The notes under the pieces were generated by a model. That model had not been told where the DNA came from, did no database searches, and worked only from the letters and a program-made list of their open reading frames with translations. From assembly GCA_902789735.1 (NCBI GenBank), contig CADAOZ010000023.1, forward strand, positions 1 to 37,895: 37,895 bases of DNA, given 5' to 3'. Shown here in pieces: positions 8,209-17,612 of the stretch (positions are counted from its first letter, which is position 1; the number at the start of each line of letters is the position of its first letter). Source of the stretch: an uncultured Lachnospiraceae bacterium (lineage in GTDB: Bacteria; Bacillota; Clostridia; Lachnospirales; Lachnospiraceae). The position numbers were made by a program, and so were the translations under genes.

Positions 8209-8823
8209 TTAGTCTCTCATCATGTCTGTATTGACATAATCCTCAGAGCCGTCCGCGTCATTGCTGGCGGCAGAGGCTTCTTCATTCTGAGGAAGCAGCT
8301 CCGCGCGGTTGCGGCGGATGGTCTCCACATAATCCCGCAGGGTCGTATGCAGGTTTCCGAAAATGGAAGTCAGGTTTTCCAGAGACTGGGTCGTATCTTC
8401 TTCCAGGGAACCAAGCATATCATCCATGTACTGGGAAGCGGAGATCCGGTAGGCATTTGCTTCCGTTACAGCCTTGTCCAGAATCTCCTGGGCCTGCTGG
8501 GTGGCCAGCCTGACGATCTCATTGGCCTGCGCGTAAGCCTGCTGCATGATCTCGTGCTCGCTGACCAGTTCATTGGTCTGTACGGTAGCCTCGTTGATCA
8601 TTTCCTCGGCCTTTTTGCGGGCGTCATTGAGGATGGCTTCCTTATTATTGATGATTCTCTGATAATGCTTGATCTCTTCCGGCGTCCTCTCACGCAGCTC
8701 GTCCAGGAGGTCCAGCATCTCATCCTTATCTACGATGATATTTGTCTTTGAAAAAGTTGCGTATTTACAATCCCCGATATATTCTTCAATTGCATCGATC
8801 TGCTGCTCAATCTTACTGCTCAT
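8209..8823 (-). CDS. Coiled-coil protein resembling DivIVA or ATP synthase subunit b/H
   Basis: A 204-residue soluble protein that is mostly helical and highly charged, with heptad-like spacing from about 50 to 170 (for example KHYQRIINNKEAILNDARKK, then AEEMINEATVQTNEL and QQAQEILDKAVTEANAYR). The acidic tail (about 185-204) is low complexity. Similar proteins in Lachnospiraceae are usually annotated as ATPase subunit H-like or DivIVA-like; the name rests on coiled-coil character rather than catalytic motifs. It could organise septal or polar complexes. A GGAG site precedes the ATG. It follows coaD with a 123-base gap. Confidence 0.75.
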   Translation of the reverse strand: MSSKIEQQIDAIEEYIGDCKYATFSKTNIIVDKDEMLDLLDELRERTPEEIKHYQRIINNKEAILNDARKKAEEMINEATVQTNELVSEHEIMQQAYAQANEIVRLATQQAQEILDKAVTEANAYRISASQYMDDMLGSLEEDTTQSLENLTSIFGNLHTTLRDYVETIRRNRAELLPQNEEASAASNDADGSEDYVNTDMMRD

Positions 8824-8874
8824 GGTTTCTTTCTCCTCTTCAAAAATATGAATTGAAACGCCCGCTGCCGGCCG

Positions 8875-8910
8875 GCAGAAAAGGACGATTCAGCTCCCTA
8901 TGTAGCTGAA
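8875..8910 (-). terminator. Possible weak terminator after coaD
   Basis: On the minus strand TTCAGCT and AGCTGAA form a 7-bp stem with an 8-base loop, followed by a pyrimidine-rich stretch containing four Ts rather than a true T-run. It could be a weak or partial terminator between coaD and the coiled-coil gene, letting some transcription through. Confidence 0.35.
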
Positions 8911-8946
8911 GGCAGGAAACAGGCCCATCGCCCTGCAGGGCTTCTT

Positions 8947-9453
8947 TTATCTGTTTTTTTGATTCATCCGGAGTTCCCGGTATTTCTCCAGCACCTTCTC
9001 CTCAACATAAGGAGGGACACATTCCGAGATATCTCCGTCAAAATAAGCGATCTCCTTGACACCGGAAGAGCTCAAATACGCATACTTCAGATCTGTAGTA
9101 AGGAAGACCGTATCAAGACTGCCCTTCGAGAGCAGCTTATTGGTCTGGGCGATCTGCAGCTCGTATTCAAAATCCGTCACGGCCCGAAGACCACGGATCG
9201 CCACATGGATATTTTCCCGGGCGGCATAGTTGATCAGAAGTCCATAAAAAGAGTCCACTCTGACATTGGGGACGTCTTCCGTGACTTTCTGTAACATTTT
9301 AACACGTTCTTCTACCGAAAACAATGAAGTTTTTGCTTTATTGTCCAGCACGGCAACGACCACTTCATCGAACATGATCGCGGCCCTTTTGATAATATCC
9401 ATATGTCCAAAAGTGACCGGATCAAAACTGCCGGGATAAATCGCTCTTTTCAT
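8947..9453 (-). CDS. coaD: Phosphopantetheine adenylyltransferase
   Basis: Transfers AMP from ATP to 4'-phosphopantetheine, the next-to-last step of coenzyme A synthesis. The 168 residues show the nucleotidyltransferase signature [16 protein letters not shown] (with the T/HxGH motif), the substrate-binding segment [18 protein letters not shown] and the C-terminal [11 protein letters not shown]. Length is typical. It starts 4 bases after the rsmD stop, the usual order in Firmicutes (rsmD-coaD), and is cotranscribed with it. Confidence 0.97.
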   Translation of the reverse strand: MKRAIYPGSFDPVTFGHMDIIKRAAIMFDEVVVAVLDNKAKTSLFSVEERVKMLQKVTEDVPNVRVDSFYGLLINYAARENIHVAIRGLRAVTDFEYELQIAQTNKLLSKGSLDTVFLTTDLKYAYLSSSGVKEIAYFDGDISECVPPYVEEKVLEKYRELRMNQKNR

Positions 9454-9456
9454 ATC

Positions 9457-10017
9457 TTATAATATCTCCCTGATTTTCCGGATGAACAGGTGCCTGTTGG
9501 TCCTGTAATCTTTTTCCCTGCAGATCTCAAGACCGAAATCTTCCAGTCCGCTGATGTCGCTGTCCAGCGACGTCTCCAGCATGATAACAGTATCCTCTGT
9601 TACAAAAGAACACCTTCCCAGAGCTTCCAGCGTATCCAGGGCCAGTTCTGTTCCGTAAGGGGGATCCATATAAATAAAATCCACCTGTTTTTCGTGGATA
9701 TGGCGCAGAGCGCTCAGCACATCCTGGCGCAGCACGACCGCCTGGTCCTCAAATTTAACAGTATGAAGGTTCTTCTGGATGCAGCTGACAGCCTCTCTGC
9801 CCTTCTCAATGAAATAAGCCTTTTTTGCCCCCCGGCTGATGGCTTCGATGCCCATCTGGCCGCTGCCGGCACAGATATCGACGAAAACCGACCCCGGCAG
9901 ATCGAACTGGATCATATTAAAGAGGGTCTCTTTAATGATATCCTGGGTGGGCCTGGTATCCAGGCCCTGGGGGGTGACCAGCCGCATACGCCTGGCGCTT
10001 CCCGCGATTACTCTCAT
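9457..10017 (-). CDS. rsmD: 16S rRNA (guanine(966)-N(2))-methyltransferase
   Basis: Methylates G966 of 16S rRNA using S-adenosylmethionine. The 186 residues carry the N-terminal MRVIAGSARRMRLVTPQG seen in this family, the SAM-binding FVDICAGSGQMGIEAISRGA, and the N-methyltransferase motif IYMDPPYG. It directly precedes coaD with almost no gap. A putative extended -10 promoter lies about 115 bases upstream of the start. Confidence 0.96.
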   Translation of the reverse strand: MRVIAGSARRMRLVTPQGLDTRPTQDIIKETLFNMIQFDLPGSVFVDICAGSGQMGIEAISRGAKKAYFIEKGREAVSCIQKNLHTVKFEDQAVVLRQDVLSALRHIHEKQVDFIYMDPPYGTELALDTLEALGRCSFVTEDTVIMLETSLDSDISGLEDFGLEICREKDYRTNRHLFIRKIREIL

Positions 10018-10130
10018 ATCTTACTCTCTTTATCCTTCTTTATCTTTAAATAAATTGTCTTTTATTACATACCATTTCATTGCGCGCTTTGGCATTTACG
10101 GAAAAAGCGGTCCGCAATTCACAATTCGAT

Positions 10131-10139
10131 AGTATAGCA
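10131..10139 (-). promoter_or_regulatory. Extended -10 promoter for rsmD-coaD
   Basis: The minus strand reads TGC followed by TATACT, an extended -10 element. A clear -35 box is not visible at the normal distance, which extended -10 promoters tolerate. It faces rsmD and lies in the only gap between parC and rsmD. Confidence 0.5.
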
Positions 10140-10165
10140 TGCCTTTGTGAAATAATAAACAAAAA

Positions 10166-12454
10166 TTACAGACGTTTTACACTTTTTCCGTCTCTGGAGG
10201 ACATGCGGAGCCTGCCCAGGTCGACCGATTTCTCTCCTTCGGTCAGGACTTTGGACTCTCCTTCCGCCAGGAGATGGACCGCGGCCAGGGAATCCCGGGC
10301 GCCCATCTTCATGCCGCGCACGCCCAGGGCCGCCTTTTTCTTTTCAGGCACCTGCCCGACAGGGAAACGCAGGAAATACCCGGCTTTGGACTGGAGGACG
10401 ACGGAACCCTGGTCCGGCAGGGGCGCGACGAAGAGGACCAGGTCTCCTTCGCCCAGTTTGGTCGCCGCGACGGTCCGCCTGGATGATTCGAAGGAGGCGC
10501 CTTCTACCGATTTGATCAGGCCGCTTTCTGTCGCGAAGAGCAGCATGGAACTGCATACAGTTTCAATGGACAGGGCCTGGACCACGGTCTCCTTTGTCGA
10601 ATCAAAGTTGCTGACATTGTCGACCGGAACGCCTTTGTCCCGGAGCCTTCCGGCCGGCAGATCCTGCACCTTGATGGTATGCATCTGGCCGTCCGCGGTG
10701 AACAGGCAGACTCTGCCGGTGGACCGGCAGATAAAGTGGAAACGGTAGGCCTCCTCAACGGCCTCTTTATTCCGCTCTCCCGCGGCAGGATCCATTGTCT
10801 TGGCGTAGCCGAAACGGTCCATAACAAAGAGCAGGTCTCTCTCCTTCTCCGCGGTACCGACTGTAAAGACGGCCTCTTCCGCAGTAGTGATTTCGGTCCT
10901 TCTGGGCCTGCCATACTTTTTCTTCATGGCTTCCAGGTCCTTTTTAATGACATTGGTCATGGACTCATGGCGCTCCAGGATATCCTCGTAACTGTAGATA
11001 TTGGCCAGGGTCTGTTCATGCTCTTTGATCAGGGCTTCCATCTCCAGGCCGATCAGCTTGTACAGGCGCATCTCCAGAATGGCGTTGGCCTGAGCCTCGG
11101 TGAACTGCAGCTGGGAGGCCATGATCTCCGATTCCTTATAACGGAAACGGATGCCCGCCGTGTCTCCGGTGACCAGGCATCGTTTGGCCATATTGCGGTC
11201 TTTGGATCCCCGCAGGATCTCAATGATCAGGTCAATGACATCCACGGCCCGGATCAGGCCTTCCTGGATCTCCTTTTTGTGCTGTTCCTTTTCCAGCAGA
11301 TTGGTATATTTGCGCCTTGTGATCTCATACTGGAAATCCGCCCCGGCCTGCAGGATCTCCTTCAGGCCCAGGGTCTCGGGACGTCCGTCCACGATGGCCA
11401 GCATGTTGACCCCGAAGGTATCCTCCAGACGGGTCTTTTTGTAGAGCATGTTCTTGAAATTCTCTACGTCCGTATCTTTGCGCAGCTCAATGACAATGCG
11501 GATTCCTTCCTTGGAGGACTGGTTGGTGATATCAATAATATCATTGGTCAGCTTGTTCTCCGAAAGGGCCGCCACATCCGACAGGAACTTCCCGATGCCG
11601 GCGCCCACCATGGTATAGGGAATCTCGGTCACGACCAGATTGATATGGCCGGATTTGCCTTTTTCCACTTCGACCCGTCCCCTGAGCCGGATCCTGCCCT
11701 GACCGGTCCGGTAGATCTCCGGCAGGTCCTGCTCATTGACCACAATGCCGCCTGTGGGAAAATCAGGTCCCTTGATATATTTCATCAGTCCCTCTGTGCT
11801 GATGCCGGGATTGCGCAGATAGGCGATCTGGGCGTCAATGGCCTCCGCCAGGTTATGGGGCGGCGTATTGGTGGCCATACCGACCGCGATGCCTTCCGAA
11901 CCGTTGATCAGGAAATTGGGAATCCGGACCGGCAGGACGGAAGGCTCCTTCTCGGTCTCATCAAAGTTGGGAACGAAATCCACTACGTCCCTGTCCAGGT
12001 CCGCCAGAAAAGCTTCCTCGGTGATCTTTTCCAGCCTGGCTTCGGTATAACGCATGGCAGCCGCGCCGTCGCCTTCAATATTGCCAAAGTTGCCGTGACC
12101 GTCGATCAGGGGCAGTTCCTTTTTGAAATCCTGGGCCATCACGACCAGGGCGTCATAAATAGAGCTGTCACCGTGGGGATGGTATTTACCCATGGTGTCG
12201 CCGACGATCCTGGCCGATTTCCTGTGGGGCCTGTCGGACCGGATGCCCAGCTCATTCATGGAATAAAGCGTCCTTCTCTGGACCGGCTTAAGACCGTCCC
12301 GGATATCCGGCAGGGCCCTGGCCACAATAACGCTCATGGCATAGTCGATGTAGGACTTCTGCATGAGTTCGGAATATTCTGATTTTATGATCCTGTCCTC
12401 TTCGGGGATCACCGGACGGACAGGCTGTTTCTTGTCTTTGTCTTTCTTAGCCAT
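10166..12454 (-). CDS. parC: Type IIA topoisomerase subunit A, probably topoisomerase IV ParC
   Basis: Cuts and rejoins DNA to decatenate daughter chromosomes and relax supercoils, acting as an A2B2 complex with ParE. The 762 residues have the N-terminal cleavage-core segments YAMSVIVARALPDIRDGLKP and KYHPHGDSSIYDALVVMAQ, and the AMRYTEARL motif with the catalytic Tyr (about residue 136). The quinolone-determining positions are Ser97 and Asp101, the sensitive state. The C-terminal part forms degenerate beta-pinwheel blades, and I see no GyrA box (QRRGGKG), which favours ParC over GyrA. It begins on the base next to the parE stop, so the pair is translationally coupled. Some clostridial databases label this pair gyrase; the missing GyrA box is my reason for the call. 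Confidence 0.85.
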   Translation of the reverse strand: MAKKDKDKKQPVRPVIPEEDRIIKSEYSELMQKSYIDYAMSVIVARALPDIRDGLKPVQRRTLYSMNELGIRSDRPHRKSARIVGDTMGKYHPHGDSSIYDALVVMAQDFKKELPLIDGHGNFGNIEGDGAAAMRYTEARLEKITEEAFLADLDRDVVDFVPNFDETEKEPSVLPVRIPNFLINGSEGIAVGMATNTPPHNLAEAIDAQIAYLRNPGISTEGLMKYIKGPDFPTGGIVVNEQDLPEIYRTGQGRIRLRGRVEVEKGKSGHINLVVTEIPYTMVGAGIGKFLSDVAALSENKLTNDIIDITNQSSKEGIRIVIELRKDTDVENFKNMLYKKTRLEDTFGVNMLAIVDGRPETLGLKEILQAGADFQYEITRRKYTNLLEKEQHKKEIQEGLIRAVDVIDLIIEILRGSKDRNMAKRCLVTGDTAGIRFRYKESEIMASQLQFTEAQANAILEMRLYKLIGLEMEALIKEHEQTLANIYSYEDILERHESMTNVIKKDLEAMKKKYGRPRRTEITTAEEAVFTVGTAEKERDLLFVMDRFGYAKTMDPAAGERNKEAVEEAYRFHFICRSTGRVCLFTADGQMHTIKVQDLPAGRLRDKGVPVDNVSNFDSTKETVVQALSIETVCSSMLLFATESGLIKSVEGASFESSRRTVAATKLGEGDLVLFVAPLPDQGSVVLQSKAGYFLRFPVGQVPEKKKAALGVRGMKMGARDSLAAVHLLAEGESKVLTEGEKSVDLGRLRMSSRDGKSVKRL

Positions 12455-14446
12455 TTATACATCCAATTCTGCATCGTTTGCGTGATCGTGAATAAAAGTT
12501 CTCCGGGGCGGGACCTCAGATCCCATCAGCAGCTCGGTCATGGAGGAAGCGGCAATGGCGTCCTCGATCTGGACCTGCCGCATCATACGCCGGTCGGGAT
12601 CCAGGGTGGTCTCCCACAGCTGTTCCGCGTCCATCTCACCAAGGCCCTTATAACGCTGCAGGGTGAAATCCCCCTTATGGGTCCTGCGGTATCTGGTCAG
12701 GGCATAGTCATCATACAGATATTCCTCCGGCCCCTTCTTCGGAATGACTTTGTACAGGGGCGGCATGGCCACATAGACATGACCCTCATAGATCAGCTCC
12801 GGCATGAACCTGTAGAACAGGGTCAGCAGCAGGGTGGAGATATGGGCGCCGTCCACGTCGGCGTCGGCCATGATCACGATCTTGTCATAGCGCAGTTTGG
12901 AAATATCAAAATCATTACCGTAGCCTTCGGAAAAACCGCAGCCGAAGGCGTTGATCATGGTCTTGATCTCGGCGTTGGCCAGGATCTTGTCGATACTGGC
13001 TTTCTCCACATTGAGGATCTTGCCGCGGATGGGCAGAATGGCCTGATACATACGGTTCCTGGCCATCTTGGCGGAACCGCCTGCGGAATCACCCTCGACG
13101 ATGAAGATCTCACATTTGGAAGCGTCCCGGCTGGTGCAGTTGGCCAGTTTGCCGTTGGAATCAAAGGAGAACTTCTGCTTTGTCAGGATATTGGTCTTGG
13201 TCTTTTCTTCCGCCTTGCGGATCTTGGCCGCTTTTTCCGCGCAGCCGATCACGGTGCGCAGAACATCCAGGTTCCGGTCAAAGAAGCGGACGATCTCCTC
13301 GCCGGTCACCGCGCTGACTGCTTTGGCCGCGTCGGGATTATCCAGCTTGGTCTTGGTCTGTCCCTCGAAACGGGGATCCGGATGCTTGATGGAAACGACG
13401 GCCGTCATACCGTTACGGATATCCGCCCCGGTAAAATTGCTGTCCTTCTCCTTGAGGCTGCCCAGCTGACGGGCGTAGCTGTTCAGGATCTGGGTAAAGG
13501 TGGCTTTGAATCCGGTCAGATGCGTGCCGCCTTCCGTATTGTAGATATTGTTGCAGAAGCCCAGGACATTCTCGTGGTATTCATTGACATACTGGAAGGC
13601 GCATTCCACCGTGATCCCTTCCGATTCTCCCTGGAAAGAGATAATATCCGTGACCGCTTCCTTGGATTTATTCATCTGACGGATGAAGCCGATGATGCCG
13701 TCGGGTTCATGGAAGGTCAGGGCCTCCGCGGACTCCGGCCGTTTGTCCTCATAAATAATGGTCAGGGCCGGATTCAGATAGGCTGTCTCGTGCAGGCGGC
13801 TCTTGACATCCTCCTCCCGGAAACGGGTCTTCTCGAAGATCTCGGGATCGGGCAGGAAATTGATCCTGGTCCCGGTCTCTTTGCCCCGGATCTTCCCCAC
13901 GACCGGCAGCAGGCCGTCCTGCAGCTCCGTGACCGGAATGCCTCTTTCATAGGAATCCTCATAGATCAGGCCGCCCTGCGTGACCTGGACGGTCAGGCGC
14001 TCGGACAGGGCGTTGACGACCGAGGAACCCACGCCGTGCAGGCCGCCGCTGGTCTTATAGGCATTGTTATCGAATTTACCGCCGGCATGGAGGGTCGTGA
14101 ATACGACGCGCTCGGCGCTGACGCCCAGTTCATGCATGCCGACAGGGATACCGCGGCCGTTGTCTGATACAGTACAGGAACCGTCCGCTTCCAGTGTAAC
14201 GGTGATCGTATCGCAGAAACCCGCCAGGTGTTCGTCCACCGAGTTATCGACGATCTCATAGATCAGGTGGTTCAGTCCTCTGGTAGATACAGAGCCGATA
14301 TACATACCCGGCCTGGTCCTGACCGCTTCCAGTCCTTCCAGTACCCGGATGCTGCCGGCGTCATATGGGTCTGCGCCTGCAGGGGCACTGCTGCCCGCCG
14401 CCCCCCGGGTATTCACAGCGGTATTCTGTTCCTTCTTATTTGGCAT
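12455..14446 (-). CDS. parE: Type IIA topoisomerase subunit B, probably topoisomerase IV ParE
   Basis: The ATPase partner of ParC. The 663 residues contain the GHKL ATP-binding fold (about 50-250: IYEIVDNSVDEHLAG, with the metal-binding Asn and general-base Glu; DNGRGIPVG; GGLHGVGSSVVNALS), the transducer domain, and the TOPRIM domain (IFIVEGDSAGGSAKMARNR and IMADADVDGAHISTLLLT), which holds Mg2+ for cleavage. The N-terminal 30 residues are a variable, Ala/Gly-rich tail. GAGG lies 10 bases before the ATG. The gene ends exactly where parC begins. Name depends on its partner; see parC. Confidence 0.87.
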   Translation of the reverse strand: MPNKKEQNTAVNTRGAAGSSAPAGADPYDAGSIRVLEGLEAVRTRPGMYIGSVSTRGLNHLIYEIVDNSVDEHLAGFCDTITVTLEADGSCTVSDNGRGIPVGMHELGVSAERVVFTTLHAGGKFDNNAYKTSGGLHGVGSSVVNALSERLTVQVTQGGLIYEDSYERGIPVTELQDGLLPVVGKIRGKETGTRINFLPDPEIFEKTRFREEDVKSRLHETAYLNPALTIIYEDKRPESAEALTFHEPDGIIGFIRQMNKSKEAVTDIISFQGESEGITVECAFQYVNEYHENVLGFCNNIYNTEGGTHLTGFKATFTQILNSYARQLGSLKEKDSNFTGADIRNGMTAVVSIKHPDPRFEGQTKTKLDNPDAAKAVSAVTGEEIVRFFDRNLDVLRTVIGCAEKAAKIRKAEEKTKTNILTKQKFSFDSNGKLANCTSRDASKCEIFIVEGDSAGGSAKMARNRMYQAILPIRGKILNVEKASIDKILANAEIKTMINAFGCGFSEGYGNDFDISKLRYDKIVIMADADVDGAHISTLLLTLFYRFMPELIYEGHVYVAMPPLYKVIPKKGPEEYLYDDYALTRYRRTHKGDFTLQRYKGLGEMDAEQLWETTLDPDRRMMRQVQIEDAIAASSMTELLMGSEVPPRRTFIHDHANDAELDV

Positions 14447-14523
14447 AGATGCATTACCTCATTCATAGCTGTATCTTTCAGATCCAGAATCTCAGATACA
14501 AATTCCAATACAAAATGTAAAAT

Positions 14524-14558
14524 CCAAAATTGAAAAATCAGGGATGGCCCCTGATTTT
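14524..14558 (-). terminator. Intrinsic terminator after the DegV gene
   Basis: On the minus strand AAAATCAGGG and CCCTGATTTT form a 10-bp perfect stem with a 5-base loop, followed by TCAATTTT. It lies about 80 bases beyond the DegV stop and about 80 bases before parE, so it divides the recG-degV transcript from the topoisomerase genes. Confidence 0.8.
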
Positions 14559-14640
14559 CAAGAATCACTTTTCGTGTTATTGATCGGAAACGGCGTAAAA
14601 CGCGCTTCCGGAATCCATTCGGACCGTCCCGGGACAGGCC

Positions 14641-15507
14641 TCAGATCTCCATCTTTTTGGAGCAGGCGATGGCCAGGGCGCCGGGCCCGATATGGGTGCA
14701 TACACTCAGGGACAGTTCGTCCTCCTGGACGCGGAAGGCAGGGAAGGCCTTCGCGACTTCATCCGCCCATACGCGGAAAGGCTCCGGACAGGAGGCGTGG
14801 ACCGCGTAAAGCTTGCAGGTCTCCGTGTCGACGCCGCCATAGAGCTCGCTGATATCATTCTTCATGGCGTTGATCATGGTCATCTTGCCCTGGTTGAGGG
14901 TCCTGGCCTTGGAGAAAGCGTCCAGGCGTTCGCCCTTGATCTGCAGGACCGGTTTGAGCCGGAGCAGGGTACCGATGGCAGCGGCCGCAGGGGTGATCCT
15001 GCCGCCCCGTTTCAGATACTCCAGGGTGTCCAGCATGATATAGATACTGGAATCGAATTTGACAGCTTCCAGCCGTTTCCGGATCGTGGCAGCGTCCATG
15101 CCCTTTTCCGCCATGGCAATGGCGTCCTCTATGGAAGCCTTCATGGTCACGGAGATCCTCTGGTTATTCACGACCTCGACTTTGCCGTCATAATCGTCCG
15201 CCAGCATGATGGCTGTCTGACAGGAGCCGGACAGACCGCTGCTCATGGGGATATAGACGACCTGGTCGTATTTTTCCAGGGCTTTGTCCCAGATCTTCAT
15301 CACTTCACCCGGGGCCGGCTGGCTGGTCACGATCTTCTGGCCCTCTTCCATGCGCTGAAAGAATTCTTTCCGGGTCAGGCTGATCTCCTCATAGTAAGTC
15401 TCTTCTCCTATTATAAAAGGCATGGGGACTACGGAAATTCCCATATCCCGTGCCTGATCAGGCTTGACGCCGCTGTTGCTGTCGGTGATTATTCCTACTT
15501 TTCTCAT
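14641..15507 (-). CDS. DegV family fatty acid-binding protein (FakB-like)
   Basis: DegV proteins bind a fatty acid and present it to the kinase FakA, which phosphorylates it for membrane phospholipid synthesis. The 288 residues show the N-terminal VGIITDSNSGV, the TSQPAPGE loop, SSGLSGSCQTA (phosphate and head-group contact), DTLEYLKRGGRI and the C-terminal THIGPGALAIA. Length fits. The start was set at the ATG with AAGGAG 10 bases upstream rather than further upstream. It follows recG by 49 bases and is probably in the fakA-recG transcript, so FakA and a FakB-type protein are made from one operon. Several DegV paralogues usually exist per genome. Confidence 0.9.
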   Translation of the reverse strand: MRKVGIITDSNSGVKPDQARDMGISVVPMPFIIGEETYYEEISLTRKEFFQRMEEGQKIVTSQPAPGEVMKIWDKALEKYDQVVYIPMSSGLSGSCQTAIMLADDYDGKVEVVNNQRISVTMKASIEDAIAMAEKGMDAATIRKRLEAVKFDSSIYIMLDTLEYLKRGGRITPAAAAIGTLLRLKPVLQIKGERLDAFSKARTLNQGKMTMINAMKNDISELYGGVDTETCKLYAVHASCPEPFRVWADEVAKAFPAFRVQEDELSLSVCTHIGPGALAIACSKKMEI

Positions 15508-15556
15508 CAGCAATAGACTCCTTCGAAAAATGACGTAACTCGTTGATATCATACTT

Positions 15557-17578
15557 TCAGATAGAACGAAAGTCAACCGATTTTGTCAAGGTCAGAGCAA
15601 AGTCGGGATCCCGGGCAAGAACCGAATCCACATAAGCGGCCGCTTCTTTCATCACACCGGCGTCATGATAAATGTCCGCCATGACAAATCCCATCTCCCC
15701 GCTCTGCCGGGTCCCGAATATATCACCCGGGCCCCGGAGCTTCAAATCCTCCTCGGCGATCTTAAATCCGTCGTTGTTCTTTTCCAGGACCTGCAGCCTC
15801 TCGGGCTTCTCCCCGTCCCCGGCATATAAAAAGATGCAGTAGGACTGTTCCTTTCCCCTGCCGACCCGGCCCCGCAGCTGGTGCAGCTGGGACAGGCCGA
15901 AGCGTTCGGCGTTCTCCACCATCATGACCGTGGCGTTGGGTACATTGATACCGACTTCCACTACGGTCGTAGAGACCAGGATGTCTGCTTCGCGGGCCGC
16001 GAAGGCTTCCATGACCGCGTCCTTTTCCGCCGGACGCATCCTGCCGTGCAGACTGGCGATCCGGATCCCGGCGGGAAGGGCTCCCCGGAGCTTTTCGGTA
16101 TAATCCCTGACATTCTCCAGTTCCTCCATCATGCCTTCTTCCACGGCCGGGCAGATAATATACGCCTGACGTCCTGCCGCGATCTGCCCCAGGATAAAAC
16201 GCAGGGCTTTTCCCCTGCCTGCCTGGGGCATGGCAAGGTTCTTGATGGGCAGACGCCCTGCGGGGAGCTCCCGCAGTTCGGAGACCTGCAGATCCCCGTA
16301 CAGGATGATGGCCAAAGTTCTGGGAATAGGGGTCGCGCTCATGACCAGAACGCCGATGCTGTCACCGCGGCCGGCCAGGTTCTCCCGCTGACGGACGCCG
16401 AACCGATGCTGCTCGTCGGTGATGACAAGGCCCAGATCCTTATATTCTACAGCATCCTGGATCAGGGCATGGGTCCCTATAATGATATCCGCCATCCCCA
16501 GACGGATCCTTTCATAGATATCCCGCCTCCGGGCGGCTGTCAGAGAGCCCGTCAGCAGGACAGGATGAAGCGGCAGATCATACTGTTCGATCAGCTCTGT
16601 CAGTGATTTCATATGCTGACCGGCCAGAACCTCGGTAGGGGCCATCAGGGCGCCCTGCCGGCCATTGGCCGCGCACAGATACAGGGCCAGAAATGCCAGG
16701 ATCGTCTTGCCGGAACCCACATCGCCCTGCAGCAGGCGGTTCATGAGCCGGGGACCTGTCAGATCCCGGCGGATCTCCCTCCAGGCCTGTCTCTGTCCCT
16801 CCGTCAGGGCAAAGGGCAGGCGCTCCGCGAAGGCCTCCACTTCCGGGCGGTCCTCCATGGGCCTGGTATTGACCAGTTCCTCCCCGGCCTCCTTCTGACG
16901 GCGGACCGACAGGATGAACTCGAAAAATTCATCAAAGATCAGGCGTCTTCTGGCTTCCGCCAGTTCTTTCATGTTCATGGGGAAATGGATCTGCCGGTAC
17001 GCCTGCCGGAGCCCTGTCAGGCCCAGAAGGGCCCGGTCCTCCTCCGGGATATAATCTGCCGGATAAGCGTACTCCTCCAGGACCTGGGCCACCGCCTTCC
17101 TGACCTGATTGTTCTTGAGGCCTTTGGTCAGGGAATAGCGGGGCTGCATGGTCCCCTGGATCCCGGCATAGGCGGCGGGCGTGTAGACTGCGGGCTGTTC
17201 CATATAGAGAAGGCCGGCCCCGGTCCGTCCCAGCCTGCCGCGAAAATAATGGCGGCTGCCTACAGGCAGGGAATTCCCGATATAGGGCATATTGAACCAG
17301 GTCAGGCGGACCCCGGTCCCCTCCCCGGCGGCTTTGATATGGACGATCCTGCGGGCGCCGCTGCCGGCCCTGACCGGCCTGCCGCTGATGGTCAGGGCAA
17401 GGGTCACGGTCTGTCCGGGCAGGGCGTCCGCAGGCCTGACAGGCGGATCGAAGGCCTCGTAATGGACAGGATAATATGTCAGCAGATCTCCGGCCGTATA
17501 TACGCCCCGGGCATGGAACAGGTCCGCTGTTTTCGGCCCGATCCCCTTCAGATCTGTAACAGGTGTATTTTTGTTCAT
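15557..17578 (-). CDS. recG: ATP-dependent DNA helicase RecG
   Basis: A branch-migration helicase that rescues stalled replication forks and processes recombination intermediates. The 673 residues have an N-terminal OB-fold wedge domain (about 1-190, DLKGIGPKTADLFHARGV) followed by a superfamily 2 helicase: Walker A LLQGDVGSGKTILAF, the DEQH box ITDEQHRFGV, motif III MSATPIPRTLA and motif VI LHQLRGRVGRGKEQ. Length is standard. The ATG is odd in having no recognisable ribosome binding site; TATTTACCGCCT precedes it, and the nearest GGAGG lies in the hairpin about 40-60 bases upstream. The gene follows fakA after a hairpin and a tandem 16-bp repeat. Confidence 0.95.
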   Translation of the reverse strand: MNKNTPVTDLKGIGPKTADLFHARGVYTAGDLLTYYPVHYEAFDPPVRPADALPGQTVTLALTISGRPVRAGSGARRIVHIKAAGEGTGVRLTWFNMPYIGNSLPVGSRHYFRGRLGRTGAGLLYMEQPAVYTPAAYAGIQGTMQPRYSLTKGLKNNQVRKAVAQVLEEYAYPADYIPEEDRALLGLTGLRQAYRQIHFPMNMKELAEARRRLIFDEFFEFILSVRRQKEAGEELVNTRPMEDRPEVEAFAERLPFALTEGQRQAWREIRRDLTGPRLMNRLLQGDVGSGKTILAFLALYLCAANGRQGALMAPTEVLAGQHMKSLTELIEQYDLPLHPVLLTGSLTAARRRDIYERIRLGMADIIIGTHALIQDAVEYKDLGLVITDEQHRFGVRQRENLAGRGDSIGVLVMSATPIPRTLAIILYGDLQVSELRELPAGRLPIKNLAMPQAGRGKALRFILGQIAAGRQAYIICPAVEEGMMEELENVRDYTEKLRGALPAGIRIASLHGRMRPAEKDAVMEAFAAREADILVSTTVVEVGINVPNATVMMVENAERFGLSQLHQLRGRVGRGKEQSYCIFLYAGDGEKPERLQVLEKNNDGFKIAEEDLKLRGPGDIFGTRQSGEMGFVMADIYHDAGVMKEAAAYVDSVLARDPDFALTLTKSVDFRSI

Positions 17579-17580
17579 AG

Positions 17581-17612
17581 GCGGTAAATATAAAATGCGG
17601 TAAATATAAAAT
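17581..17612. repeat. Perfect 16-bp tandem duplication upstream of recG
   Basis: The unit GCGGTAAATATAAAAT occurs twice in direct succession (17581-17596 and 17597-17612) with no mismatch. It fills the space between the fakA terminator hairpin and the recG start codon, where a ribosome binding site should be. Copy-number change by slippage would alter the spacing without affecting any reading frame. Confidence 0.85.

Noticed and set aside
10679..12382. Long plus-strand open frames opposite parC and parE
   Set aside because: These mirror the GC-rich topoisomerase genes on the other strand; their protein sequences have no recognisable domain.
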